Assembly: GCF_048771995.1 (NCBI RefSeq)
Contig: NC_133024.1
Span: forward strand, 5,468,001-5,532,000
Direction of reading: 5' to 3'
Source: Taeniopygia guttata
Taxonomy: Eukaryota; Chordata; Aves; Passeriformes; Estrildidae
DNA: 64,000 bases
Each line of letters begins with the position of its first letter. Position 1 is the stretch's first letter. A model generated the notes under the pieces. The model did no database searches. It was not told the origin of the DNA and worked only from the letters and a program-made list of their open reading frames with translations. A program made the translations under genes and the position numbers. This document shows positions 46,801-58,855 of this stretch, one piece after another.

Positions 46801-49800
46801 GAAATTAATTTGAATTCTGTGACCTAAATCATAGATAAGTATAGACACAAGTATACACAAGATGTTTCAGTCCACTTCAAAGGTTTCCTCAAAGAAAAAA
46901 AGGGGGGAGTGGAAGGAAGGTAATTTTTTATCTGCAATAACTTTCAAGTTGCCCGTCCTTACCATGACAACAACAATTGCATGTGTCCATCCATGTTGTT
47001 GCCTACTGCAACTGAAAGTTGAGACAAATAGTATCTTAAAAAGATACCCTTAAAATAATGTAAAGGTATAATTGCCATTGCTTTACCAATACAAAAATAG
47101 TAGAATGTAAACCCAGAAAGTTCTTGGAGTTCAATGATTTCTTTCTGCTGCACAAGTGCTCTTAAAGATAATTTTCCAGAATAATACCAATAATTTAGTT
47201 CATTACTTGGATCCCTAGTGTACTAAGATTTATTATGCATTTTCTTTCTTTGATATTTATGGTGACTTCAATTAAATTTCGCAAGGGGGTTTTGTTAGAT
47301 GATGTTTTCTGATGTTTTGTATTTTTATCCCTAACTCATTAAAACTGTTCTTATTATACCAGAGGAAAATTTTACTACTTTTTGAAGTGCAAATATTTTC
47401 TCTGAATTTCATCCCAATTATTATTTTTACCATTAACTCTGTCACATGGTTCTTAATCAGTTGACACCACAGTTTTGTGAGAGCAGGGTAGTAGTTCAGT
47501 AAAATACATTTAGGTATAACCCATGTCTTCTCAGGATGCTTGGAAAACATATGGGGCTTTTTCCTCTTGATTAATGTTGCAGAGGACTGTTTATAATGGT
47601 ATCAGATGCTTATTTTTTTAAATAAGATTGTGATTCAAAGTTTACCTTCAATGTACACAATGCATTTACACATTCTGTATATTTTCATTAAATTGAACTT
47701 GCTGGAGTGTACTTTGGTTTTGAACCTGTTGTTCTGGTGCTGTTGAAGAAGCAGGCATTGTTTCTTGTCTTGATAAACACAAAAATTTGCTGTTTGTGTT
47801 GGTTTTTTTTTGTTTTGTTGTGGTTTTCTTTCAGTTTTGCTTGTTTGGTTGGCTGTTTTTTGTTTGTTGTTTAATGCAGTACTTGCCATCTTTGATTAAC
47901 CCAAGACAGAGAAATTTTGCCATTGGGATCCAATCCAGGTGGTCTGGTTTGAATCTTAAACTTGTTCTATTACAACCTAGAAAGCCCCCTGATGTCTGCT
48001 TGCTTTTTTGGATATCCAGAATTCCTCCTGGATTCCACCAGCTGCAGAGGAAGGTGAGAGGGATGCTATCACTTAGGACTATACTTTTTTTAACCCTGGC
48101 TGGAATTTCAGAGCTTTTCTGGTATGTGCTTTTCTGGGGGCTGGGGAGAGAGGGTTTTTTTGTTTGTTTGTTATGTTTGGGGTGTGAGGTTTTTTGGTTG
48201 GAGGAGCAGGAAAGTTATCCCACAGGTGAATACTCACAAAAAGGACTTTTGCAAGTGTGCAACAGCAATACTGAAAATGTTGACATCTGTAGCAGACCCT
48301 TCCCTGAAGGTTGTGCATAAAATGGTGGAAGTTCAAACTTCTGTAGAACTCTGTGCTGTCTCACACCTTGACTTCCATGGGGTCCTGAAGACAGGTCTCC
48401 CTTAGGGAGAGATGTAACTGGAGAATGTGTTTGAAAAGCACCAGGATACTCACAGAGCACAGCAACAGTTAAGAGAATTGGGCAATAGTGTTCATTTCTT
48501 AGCATTTTGAAATAGGAATGTAGATTGAAGTCTGTTCTGCCAATGTGGGATTCAGAGCCACATGTGCAGAGAAGAACATCTGTGTTTTTTGGGGGGATTG
48601 GCTTATAGGGTATTTTGAGTACTCCCTGCCTGATCTGTATTAAGTGATGGCACTGCTAGAAAAATTCTGAACATTCCTTGAATGAGTGTGAGAACAAATG
48701 GAAGCAGTGCTCAGTTTCCCCAGCCACAGGGCAGCAGGGAGATACGACTCTGAGTTCAAGGCCATTTATTTTACCATTGACTATTGGTGCATAAAATGCT
48801 GAAATTGTCTGCTGAGAAGGCTGTTGGAGCAGCTGAGTTAGAGTGGTGCTTCCTTTCTCTTTTTGACTTAGGTTTTCTGAACTTCAGCTGAACTGCAGGG
48901 TGGCTCCAGCTGCTGTTTGGAGCAGTGCTCACACACATACCTGCAACTATCACCATATACCAAACTTAAAGCTATGGGGTTATGCAAAATACCAAAATGT
49001 GTATGGCAAAGCTCTGACTGAGTGTGGATTCTGGATGTTTGTGCACTGTCCTGCCTACCCTGGGGCCTGGTCCAATCTTCTCCATTGGAAATAGTCAGAA
49101 GACACCATCACTGATCAGTTCAAAAAGATACATAAAAGCAGATGTTGTCATTTTCTATACTGAACACTATAGGAAGCTGCAGGGATTAGGGGTGGATAGA
49201 TGGGCAAAAGACACTGCAAAATTTTGCTAATTCCCCTTCTTGGCTATTTTTTAAAATTAAATTTCTGTGTGTAAAGAGGCAATTTTTACTCAGCAAAAGA
49301 ACTGCAGAACAAGCTAAAAGGAAGAATCTAGGAGGACACAATGCTGTGAAGTGGAGAAAGGGGAGGGCAGGGTCACTTAGGCCAACATACATGAGCAGAA
49401 GCTGATACTGGCCAGATTCTGATAAGGAATAAGTAAGAATTTTTTTTTATGGTGAAAGCAGTGCGACACTGGAACGTGTTGTCCAGAGAACTCACGTGTA
49501 CCTCAGCCTTGGAAATGCTCGAGGTCATATTGGATGGAACTTGGTGCATTCTGATCTAGTGGAGAGTGTCCCTGCCCATGGCAGGGGCCTTGGAACAGGA
49601 TGATCTTTAAGGTCCCTTTGAACCCAACCCATTCCAAGATTCTGTAGTGACAGGGGAAAAGGCAGGAACTGAAGCCTTCTTCTTTGTTGCACATCTCTTC
49701 ATGGCTTCTCACATTCAAGTTGTTCCTCTTTCTGCATCTTGTTTGAAAAAGCTGAAACTTTTAATTTTTCGTTTTTGCTTGCTGGTTTTATCCAAGAAAA

Positions 49801-50250
49801 GAAAACCCTATATTAAGGCTAAAGCTACATGGTGTCTAAATCCTAAGAGGTGGCAAAAGGAAACTTGAGCAGTTTCAGCTGACACATGTAACCAACTGAG
49901 AAATTTTCTTCCGAAGAAATATTCTGTATTTCATGTTATCATGGACTTTGGAGATAGAAAAGGCAATTAGGATATAGTATGACTTACTTAATAACAGAAG
50001 GAATTAAATGCTAAGAAAGAGTTATTTTTTTCTTACCCAGCAGTAAAGGTCTTCCCTGGGAAATTGAACACATGCAAGTGATGAAAACAATCATCAGTAG
50101 ACATCAAGTCCTTTCATGACAGCAGCCAGAACAAGTTTCCCTTTCTATTTTAACTTCTGTCAAGGAGTAATCTTCTACTGCTTTTTGTTAACTTATCTAG
50201 CACTGTTCCGCTCAGCACAGTACTTTGTTATATTTGAAGCCAGTTAACCT
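46801..50250. other. Intergenic, MRPL39 to miR-155 gene
   Basis: AT-rich sequence with a CR1 at 49380-49650 and T/G-rich stretches near 47800 and 48150. Several frames of 60-180 codons exist, including 177 codons at 47787. They run through low-complexity T-rich text and show no known domain. Confidence 0.7.
49380..49650 (+). mobile_element. CR1 LINE 3' fragment
   Basis: GCGACACTGGAACGTGTTGT, GAGAGTGTCCCTGCCCATGG, CTTTAAGGTCCCTTTGAACC and CCATTCCAAGATTCTGTAGT are forward CR1 tail with a worn terminus. Confidence 0.9.
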
Positions 50251-52065
50251 GCTGCATTTATTTTATTAGTTTTTACAGACACAGGAACTTGGCAGCATAA
50301 AGGTGTTTGATTGGAAGAGTTGACAGTGGGTATTTCTTGAAGAACACCAACCATCTGAAAATGGTAATGCTATCATGCTGTGGTTTTTCATGAGACCTAA
50401 CCCCAGTCATGGACAGCATTAACATTTTTTCAGAGTGAAAAGAAAACCTATTATTTTAATATCTGCTATTATAATATCCACAACCTAACTATGTCTGCTT
50501 TTCTGGGGAACCAGCTATGCAGAAAGAATACACATAATAGGTCTAATATTTGACCATATTTATAATTGCTATCTATTTCTTAAGTTTGCATGTTAGTCAC
50601 ATTTTAAAGATAGAAAATGTGAGGGAACAAATACTTGATTTTTATGGCATGACTATGAATTAGGATGGTGAGGGGAAAGATCTGTTTTCTTCCTTAAGAT
50701 ACCTTCTATTGATGTGTCTATGCAGGACAGATGCTCCAGGATCATCTTTGCTTCAGCAGACCAGTGCTGCTGAATGTGGCCTCAAATGGACAGGGAAATC
50801 AAACTGAGCTTCAGTGTCACCCAAGAAATGAGATTGTCTCTGGAATTTTCTCTGTTTTGCCACAATTTTCTTCCTGCATTTAAAGCCATTTTCTCTGGAG
50901 TGTTAATAGGAGTATGCTTTTCTTTACTAAAGTATGCTGCACCACTTTGAGAATTCCCTCTCAGAGCCACAGCTCTGACTTTGGAAGGGATAAAAGTGGC
51001 TTTTCTTTTTTGGTGATTATGGCTCCCCCCCAGCTGTATGCATCCTGGGGGAGCCACTTAACCTAGAGCCTGATTTGGAAAACATTTATGCCCTGCAGCA
51101 GTTCTGTCTGAGTGTAAAAATCACATTCAGCAAGAATTTTTGTATGGGACACTTTTTTATAAGACCATTGCTTTGTAAATTTCTGTGGTCTTGAGTGCTC
51201 TGTAATCATTCCTTGTACTGGGGATTCACAGGCAGAACACTGATAACAGAAAGAGGTGTTCATATTGATACATCACAAACATTAAACATATTTCTTAATT
51301 TATGGTGAGTACTTTGAGTTTTTTAGTTTTCCCTTTTGTTCTCCCATCAAATTACTGTTTAATAGCTAAACTATTCCCCAAGCAGATTTAAGTAGAGATA
51401 AGAGAGTTTTAAGGACTGGCTCTGTCACTCAGGTTTTGTGACTGAATATTCAGGAACTATTTTGACCTTCCACAAAATAAATATAACAATACTTTCCTGT
51501 TTCTCTACAATTTCCTAAGACTTCTTAAAGTTTGAAATGCACAGGTAATCCTAAAGTGAACTAAAGATACTTTCATTTTCTCCTAATGACCCATTGACCC
51601 ATTTCTCCTAAAGAACTGACAATGGAATCTCAAAGAAACATTTTCTGTCAGTTTTTCTCTTATGTATAATAAAATTCTATGGAAATTAATAGAAGTTGTA
51701 TGCACCAGAAGTTTAATCCATCATTTTTCTTTCCTAAATAAAAATGAAGAAGTGAAACATTTGTGTAGGAAGCAAAACCAAAAGAGCTGAAATTTGATAA
51801 AGTAAAATCCAGGTTGTTGCATTCACAATGTTGCACATCCTAGTAAGGACTTGATAATACACAGAGCTGCTATTTTTTTCTCCAGTTTTCCAGGCTCTAT
51901 ACTTAGCATGCATTCTAGCAGGCATGCCTGTATGCAGAACAACTTGTCTTTTTATATGTAGAGCAGAGGTTTTTCCCAGCATAGCACTGACTGATTCATG
52001 ATTTCTGTTCTCCTCCCACAGCAACAGTTTGTTCCATGTGAATTCTGGTAAGAGGCATGGTACAG

Positions 52066-52128
52066 TGTTAATGCTAACGTGTAGGAGTCAGTCATAGGTA
52101 AAAACCCCTATCACGATTAGCATTAACA
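52066..52128 (-). ncRNA. MIR155: pre-miR-155 hairpin
   Basis: On the minus strand the 5' arm holds the exact mature miR-155-5p (seed TAATGCT) at 52105-52126. The loop is GTTTTTACCTATGACTGA. The 3' arm CTCCTACACGTTAGCATTAA lies at 52068-52087. The arms pair over TGTTAATGCTAA, then CGTG/CACG and TAGG/CCTA, with small bulges, as in known miR-155. The miRNA controls B- and T-cell and macrophage responses in vertebrates. Its place downstream of MRPL39 in convergent orientation matches human MIR155HG. Confidence 0.98.
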
Positions 52129-52210
52129 ACATACAGCCAACAGAAGAACTCCAGAGACTGGAGTATGAGACATAAAGAACACAAAGCACTGGGTTTTCCC
52201 CTTGACAGAC

Positions 52211-52250
52211 CTAAAGAAAAAAAAAAAGAAAAAAAAAAAAAGAAAAAAAA
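52211..52250 (-). promoter_or_regulatory. MIR155HG: Polypyrimidine tract and acceptor before the miR-155 exon
   Basis: On the minus strand about 34 T with single C interruptions lead into CTTTAG at 52211-52216. This is the strongest splice acceptor in the few hundred bases upstream of the hairpin. The length of this homopolymer may vary between individuals. Confidence 0.55.
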
Positions 52251-55200
52251 TGTATCAAGAAATTATGGCAGAGGATGGAGAAATATCAGAGAGGGAATTA
52301 TTGCAGTTAAATACACAGGAACCATCTGCTGTATATCCACACCCAGTCAAACTTGCCATTTTTTTAGTTAGAGAACTAGAGTGTATTGAGCAGTGAGTGC
52401 ATTGAGCTTGCTGTGAGCAGGCAGAATACAGATTGCAGCATGGTCTTGCTCAATTTTGTATCCATTTAGATATCAATTAATGAAGACTTCTGATATACGC
52501 CTAGTTCCTCAAAATGTTTTAAACTCCCCAAAAAACAAAATGAAAAATTACTTTATTTATTCTGATTTAACTAAGAAAAAGTGCCTCTCAGGGAGCTGAC
52601 TCTTTAACAGGATGTGAGAAACAGCACTAAACATAATCATAGTTACATCAGGTTACAAGGTTGGTGAGGTAATAAATATTCCTTTGGATTCTGGTATAAA
52701 TGAGCAGAAAGAAAACCTTCTGGAGAAACCTTTTGGAGAGATTTAATTGCTGGTCTAGAATCCATATGCAGGCCTCCTACACCCTTGTACCTACCTCTAA
52801 CCAGTAGGTTAGAATGAGATAAATTAATATAATTGTCTGTGTTGAACTGCTTGCTAATAGCTTCATAATATTAACCATTAATTGATGCTTTGACCATAAA
52901 ATTAATGTGTTGAATCTTTCTGACCAAAGTTGAACACTTTTTTACTTATTTCAGCCTATTATAAGTTCTCCTCTGGAAACAAACAAGGAGAAACAGTTTT
53001 AGAAGTCAGCAATTTCAAAAATATGCAAAGAAATCACATAATTAAATGGAAATACACTCAGTAAAAGCAAGGATGGAGAATCATCATTATATATTAAACT
53101 ACCTGATTTATTTTTACAATTTTCAATTACTTACAGCAGTAATAAGGGTTGAATTGTTGAGACAGTCTTTCCAAGCAGTTTAAAAAGGCCCAAGTAATGC
53201 CCATTTTGTTCTCCGCTAAGTATGTCTTGATTGAAATATATTTTTCTTTATCTATCCTTCTGAAATAAATATCAGCTCCTGTGCAGAGTTCATAAATAGT
53301 TGAATCTTGTTTGTTTTCTCTTTGTCTCCCAGTAACCACTTAAAAAAACAACAACCACCTTTTTGTTGTTCAATCAAAAAGTAACAAGAGAGAAATGATA
53401 AATGAGACAATATATATGAGGCAGTCTTGGAGATCTTTTTGTGTATGTAAATTTAAAGAAACTGATGTACTTTTATAACTTCCTTACTGTTACTAACACA
53501 TGTTTTAAGAGGAAGTTAAAATGTCATAGTAAGAGTGTGATCTAATTTAGAGATTTTAGGGAAATTACCTTTCACTTTGTGCCACTCTAAATGAAACCAG
53601 CCTCATACATGTCTGCAATATGTGAGTGGCAAGCAAAAATTCCAAGGTGAATACAAAATTTTGGTAGGCAGAAGAAAAGTGGTTTAGAAATTTCCAAACC
53701 TCAGGTTTAAAGTGATGATTCAGAGCTCTGGTGAGTGTTCAGAGTAAACTCCCACTGAAGCTGGGCACAGAGAGCTGTGGTGTAAGATTTGCATTTTGGG
53801 GCAGTGAAGTGAACAGTTTTTAAACCTGTGATAAAATTTTGTGTGTCTATTTGTGGTATGGGTTCATAAGGTGAGGGACACAGGCCCTCAGGGAGAAGGA
53901 TAAAAGATCCAAGTTAAGGTATTAATTCTGGTGGGATTTGTTTTTGTTTTGTTTTGGGCTTTTGGGTTTTTGGTTTTTTTTATGGAAAGAAGGCAAACCT
54001 GTAATTTATGTCAATAAAAGGTTGTCTTACCTAAATTCATTCTGCATTGAACCTTCTTTGAGGAGGGCTTTGAATTTGATGATGTTCAGAGAATCTTTTT
54101 AACCTAAATTAATTTTGAATTCAATTATTGTGCTTTTAATATCTCTAAGTCCCTAAATCCTTACTCACTTGATGTCATCCAGTGGGCAAAGGTACATATG
54201 AAGGGCTCAATGAAAAACATCAGTTCCTTTTGTGGAAACACTAAATTTGTCTTTATTAAGCTTTGGATAAGGATCACTTTGGTAATAGGACAAGAGTTTC
54301 ATACCAAAAGCTTCTGTCACATCCAAGTCTACTGCCCCTAGAATATTTGTAGAATATGTTTGTTAATTTTCACTCTCTTAAATGTATTCCAGGTTGCTAT
54401 TCTTTACACTATGCTTCCAAATTCTAATTATTTCATGTCTTAAATGGGTTCTGCTAAAAAGCAAATGTTTTTATCTGTGGTTTGCAGCAGCCATTTGTAG
54501 TTGACAGTACTTTTTTTCTTCAGTCTGCCTGTGTTCAGACTTGGAGAAGGGATAGTTTTGAAACTGATCACTTGAATATCATCTAATCATTGTTTCTCTA
54601 GAGAAGCTGAATGAGTGCTGTGCTTGCCCATGCCAACTTCCAGCAGTATTGTTGAGCAGTGATAGAAGTGAGAGACTTTGGGCAGCACTTGGTTTCTGCA
54701 GCTTTACTCCTTCCTGGCAAAAGCACAAGGCCATAACCACAGATGAGAATTTACTTTGGGGCTTTTCTACTCCCACGATCTTGGATTTATGTAATGGGAT
54801 AGTTTTGCCTAGGCTGCTATACTTGCATTTCAGTTTTGGATTTAAAAGCTGCATAGCACCTCCAACACTGTGAACTGTTTGTCTTCTGTGTGCTAAAGGC
54901 AGAAACACAAAACATGCTTTATCAGGAAGTGGTGAGAAATGACACGTGTTTCCTCTTGCTGAACCTTTGTAACAGACTTTTGTATAGCTGTCAGGTTTCC
55001 TTTACATGAACAAATACCTGTGTTGCTCCCTGCTGTCTTCTCAAAGAGCTCTAAAAATGTGGCCTTAACATCGGTGGAAACAGTGACCATCTACTCAGGT
55101 TTAAATACAATAAAATAAAATCCCCTGTTATTTTCCTTGCAACATTAATAAAGAAAAAGCTCATTAGATCTGGTGTGACTTTCCTCTTCTCTTTTCCAGC

Positions 55201-57439
55201 ACTGTCTTTCTTCCCCTATAATCAGAATAAAACATGTATCCTTCCTGCCTCATCTGCTGACCTCTGGCCATTAGGTCCTATCCACTCATCTGCTTTTCTG
55301 TTCCTTCATCTGTTGCAGTGACCTCAGACAGGTGTCTGTTTTATTTTCATTTTAAGACTTCATTCATGCTACTGCCTCCATGGAAGCTGTCCAATTAAAA
55401 AGTCAGATTCCCTTCAGAAGTATCATCAAAAGTGTCGTTCAAAGTACTTAAACTGTGACAAATGCTTCTTTCCCCACCTGTACATTTGGACATTTTTGTA
55501 TGATACCTAAAGGTTCCGAGGGGATTTATGGCAGTCTGCTGAAGGATTAGAAGAATCTAGCTCATTAGTCATGTGAGTCTTAGCCAGTTTTGCCTCTACA
55601 GTTCCAATGACCAAATTCTTATTTACTTATTGCCCAACTGGAGGGGATTCATTGTCATAAATCTGGAATAAAATCCAACCTTTTGTCCCTGGGTTGATAG
55701 GAAGAAGACATGAAAGCTTTGGTAGAACTTCCCAATATAATTTTTTTTTTTTTTTAATGAAAAGCATGTGCAGCTTAGGAAAGTAATACCAACTCTGCAA
55801 AATTCAGTAGCCAGTTTAGAATGATAAAATGTGCTCTCCAAACAGCAAAAAGAATTTAGAACTTGCCTTTTGGGAAGCCTTATCTGCTGATGCTTAGGGC
55901 TGTGCTGTCACCCCTAACAAGTCTTTTTCTTGTGGGAGGAAAATCAGTTCACCAAGGCCAGAAGTCTGCAGTGCTCACAGATGAGTATGCAAACTCACAG
56001 TCATGTTGGAAGAATCAGACTGTGACAGACTCCAAGCCTGATGCTTTGGTAGTATGGAGTGTCTTCTGAATCTTTATTGTTCTGCAGTCATGGAAAAAAC
56101 TATTTTTGTAAAAAATAAGACCAAAATGTAATGTACCAGTTTCAGAGGTGTTTTTAGCTTTGAATAGCAGAAATTAATTTTGACTGAAAGAGAATTAGAG
56201 TTAATATACTTAACAATTCTATTAATGTCTTAATCACCTACAAAAGACTGTTACATATGAACAGTATACAGCCATCCATTTTCAGATACCCTATTTACAT
56301 TTTCAGGAGGTTCTCATGTAATTTCTCAGAAAGTAGAGCTATTTAAAAAAAACATTTTAAAAATATTGAATTCAGGTTTTTAAGATACTGGGAGAGCTCC
56401 AAGGATGTTTATGTAGATAGAAAAACTTTTCTCTGCCGAAAACTTTCCTGTATAATAAAACATGCCTCCACTTTGTGGCTCAGTAGCTGGATAATACATT
56501 TTTTTAAATACTAACTTTCAGCTATTTTGCTTGCTCCTTTGTAAATTAAAAATTACCATATTGAAAATCTAGTAGAATAAATTATTGATCCTAGATATTT
56601 GCTGCCAAAATGTGAATCCAGAGCAAATTTTTATCATCAAATAGAACGTTAGAGTTTTCAACAGACAGGTATTAACGCTGAGATCCTGTTTGGTTAATAT
56701 TATTAGGGATTTCGAGAAAGCTATGTTGAGTTCTTGTATCGGCATTGGAATCATGTTAATTTTAAAAATAATTAAAACAAACCGTAAGAAATGATGCAAG
56801 TCTAATGGGTATACTTTAAAGAAGGCATTTCTCTGCTGCTTATTTATGAAATGAGGACAAAAACTTGACATATTATCCAAAACTACTTCTTTGGTCAAAA
56901 TTAAAAAAGTCACACAGTTAGTTTTGCACACCTCAAAATGCCTCTGACAAGCTGTAGGCAAGACAGTAACTACAGATGCATCACGAAACTCTTCCATGTA
57001 GGCAATTGAAATGCTGTAGAAATTCTATTCCATGTTGTATGGTCTTTTAAACTATTGACCTTAGAAGAAAAGAAGGATGAACTAAAAAATAAAAAGCATG
57101 ACCTGACAGGCAGCATGCAGGCACCTTTCCTGTGTGTGCTGTCAATGAGGGCACCATGAAGGTGAATTCAAAACCAGCATGGGGGCTGTTTGCATTCCCT
57201 GGAGGCTGTGTGAGCCTGGATGGCTGGAGTATATTCCATAAGGATGCCTTCTAGAGTATTTCTGCATGTCTGCAAAAGCTTGAAGTTCAACCTCCCTGTC
57301 CCTTGAGTCCTCTAAGCCCTGCCCCAGGGGCCCCTCCCTTTGCCTGGTCCCGTCTCTTTTAGCACACGAGCTTCTCATTTTTAAAAAAGAGTGCATGCAA
57401 AAATAAACAAACACCAAAGAACCAAGGTGAAAAACCTAC
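52251..57439 (-). other. MIR155HG: Proposed intron of the miR-155 host gene
   Basis: AT-rich, with no recognised CR1 or LTR over about 5 kb. The longest minus-strand frame (142 codons, 56569-56997) has no recognisable domain. Confidence 0.45.
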
Positions 57440-57700
57440 CTGCTATGAGGCAGTGTCCTCACAGAGATACAAGCAAAACCAATGCAGCAAGAAGGCCACA
57501 GACTTCCTTTGTTCCATCTCACAGGTTAACCATGATCACTCAGCTTGGCTTTTTTTTTTTTTTTTTCCCTTTTAAAGAAGAGAGAGAGTAAAAGAGAGAG
57601 ACAGAGAAAGAAGGTCAATGAAAAATGAAGCAGTTGCCACAGAGATGTGTTGGTCTGGCTGGTCTCCTGATATCCTTTCAGCATTAGTTAGGTGAAGAAA
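57440..57700 (-). ncRNA. MIR155HG: Proposed exon 1 of the miR-155 host transcript
   Basis: It runs from the predicted start about 26 bases after the TATA box to a CAG/GTAGGT donor. It contains a CT-rich stretch, a 17-base A run and a 52-codon open frame (57526-57684). Confidence 0.45.
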
Positions 57701-57725
57701 GCCCGCTCCAAAAAACTTGAGACCC

Positions 57726-57785
57726 TTTATAAGTCATGAAGGTGACTCATAAGTAACCGACTTGCCCTGCTTTGAGTAAATCCCC
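57726..57785 (-). promoter_or_regulatory. MIR155HG: Core promoter of the miR-155 host gene: AP-1 site and TATA box
   Basis: On the minus strand TGAGTCA (57743-57749), a perfect AP-1 site, lies 11 bases before TATAAA (57726-57731). The predicted start near 57700 puts AP-1 at about -46. Mammalian BIC promoters are known to depend on an AP-1 site near -40. GGGGATTTAC at 57776-57785 is one base off an NF-kB consensus. Promoter use is inferred from sequence only. Confidence 0.6.
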
Positions 57786-57809
57786 CGCTTTCCTTTTCTT
57801 AGAACAGAG

Positions 57810-57812
<3 letters not shown>

Positions 57813-57844
<32 letters not shown>
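57813..57844 (+). repeat. Poly-A tract
   Basis: About 32 A, roughly 65 bases upstream of the proposed miR-155 AP-1 site (minus-strand sense poly-T). Confidence 0.95.
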
Positions 57845-57846
<2 letters not shown>

Positions 57847-58196
57847 AGAAGAAAAAAATAACCAGAGAAACCCCAAGGAAAACAGAAAACTCCAATGAAA
57901 TTGTGGATTTTTAAAAAATGCACCATGTACTTTCCTTGCCTCAGACATCTTGACATCAGCCTCTGAACTGAGTAATAATATTAATAATAAATGCAAATTA
58001 TTGTTTAGTGGTGCTGGTAGACTTAAACAGGTTGTGGGTATATTTTGTGAGAGAGAGAGTTCATGCCAGTATCTTCTGACTGAAGAGGGAGTTCACTGTG
58101 GTGAGGCATTTCCTACTTTTCTCTATAATCCTTTTATATCCAGGTCTGTCCTGCATGGACTTTTTGTGTAACAATTAACCCTAGCAGATCTAGGCA

Positions 58197-58197
<1 letters not shown>

Positions 58198-58229
<32 letters not shown>
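58198..58229 (+). repeat. Poly-A tract
   Basis: About 32 uninterrupted A bases, with no recognisable retroposon body to the left. Confidence 0.95.
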
Positions 58230-58230
<1 letters not shown>

Positions 58231-58660
58231 CCTTAAGAAATATTCAGAGACACTGGACAGCTGTAGCTGGAACAGCTGCAAAACCTTTAAAACCAGGGAC
58301 ATACTTTAGTGAAATTATGTGGAGGACTGAAAACCAGTGGGTTGTGGAAACCTGTTACTAAAATTATATAGCATTTTTTTAACAGCATTGAAAGACCACT
58401 GCAGATGACTGGAAAGACAGGTTGGTCTAAATGGACAAGAGATACAGTATTATACAGTCCTTAGGTTCTAAACATATAGCCTTAAAAATCCAGTTTATTT
58501 TAATTTCCAGCAGCAATAATGGTGGCTCAGACACCAAGGTTTGTATCTTTTCAAAGTTAATACATTTTCACTGTGAATACAGGACCTTTTTGCCTTCAAC
58601 TTTGGAAGTTCTGTGATGTTTTTAACAATATTTTGTTTTATATATCACTAAGATGTCTGA

Positions 58661-58855
58661 AATACAATACTTCCATTTACCTACCACTGAAATATAAGGA
58701 TAAAACTCTGTCAAATTCCATCTCTAATACAATAGTTCCATTTACCTACCACTGAAATATAAGGAAAAAATTCTGTCAAATTCCATCTCTAATACAACAG
58801 TTCCATTTACCTACCACTGAAATATAAGGAAAAAAATTCCATCAAATCCCATCTT
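58661..58855 (+). repeat. Three-copy tandem repeat, 65-base unit
   Basis: Units start at 58671, 58736 and 58801 with TTCCATTTACCTACCACTGA and continue AATATAAGGA and TCAAATTCCATCTCTAATAC. The units are nearly identical, so the duplication is recent. Confidence 0.95.

Larger units (their letters stand above)
50257..57700 (-). ncRNA. MIR155HG: Proposed miR-155 host transcript (MIR155HG/BIC), two exons
   Basis: In chicken the host RNA bic is a spliced non-coding transcript with miR-155 in its last exon. It was first found as a common avian leukosis virus insertion site in lymphomas. Here a TATA box (57726-57731) predicts a start near 57700. Exon 1 would end at 57440 with CAG and a GTAGGT donor. 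Exon 2 would begin at 52210 after a long pyrimidine tract ending CTTTAG, 82 bases before the hairpin. Overlapping AATAAA signals on the minus strand at 50257-50267 are the best 3' end I see, giving an exon 2 of about 1.9 kb. The hairpin is certain; the exon ends are inferred. Confidence 0.6.

Noticed and set aside
47787-48320. 177-codon plus-strand frame
   Set aside because: It is driven by T/G-rich low-complexity sequence giving Phe/Val/Leu runs, with no domain or splice context.
56569-56997. 142-codon minus-strand frame in the proposed miR-155 host intron
   Set aside because: AT-rich, without a recognised domain, and not joined to the proposed exons by good splice sites. Kept only as a note.
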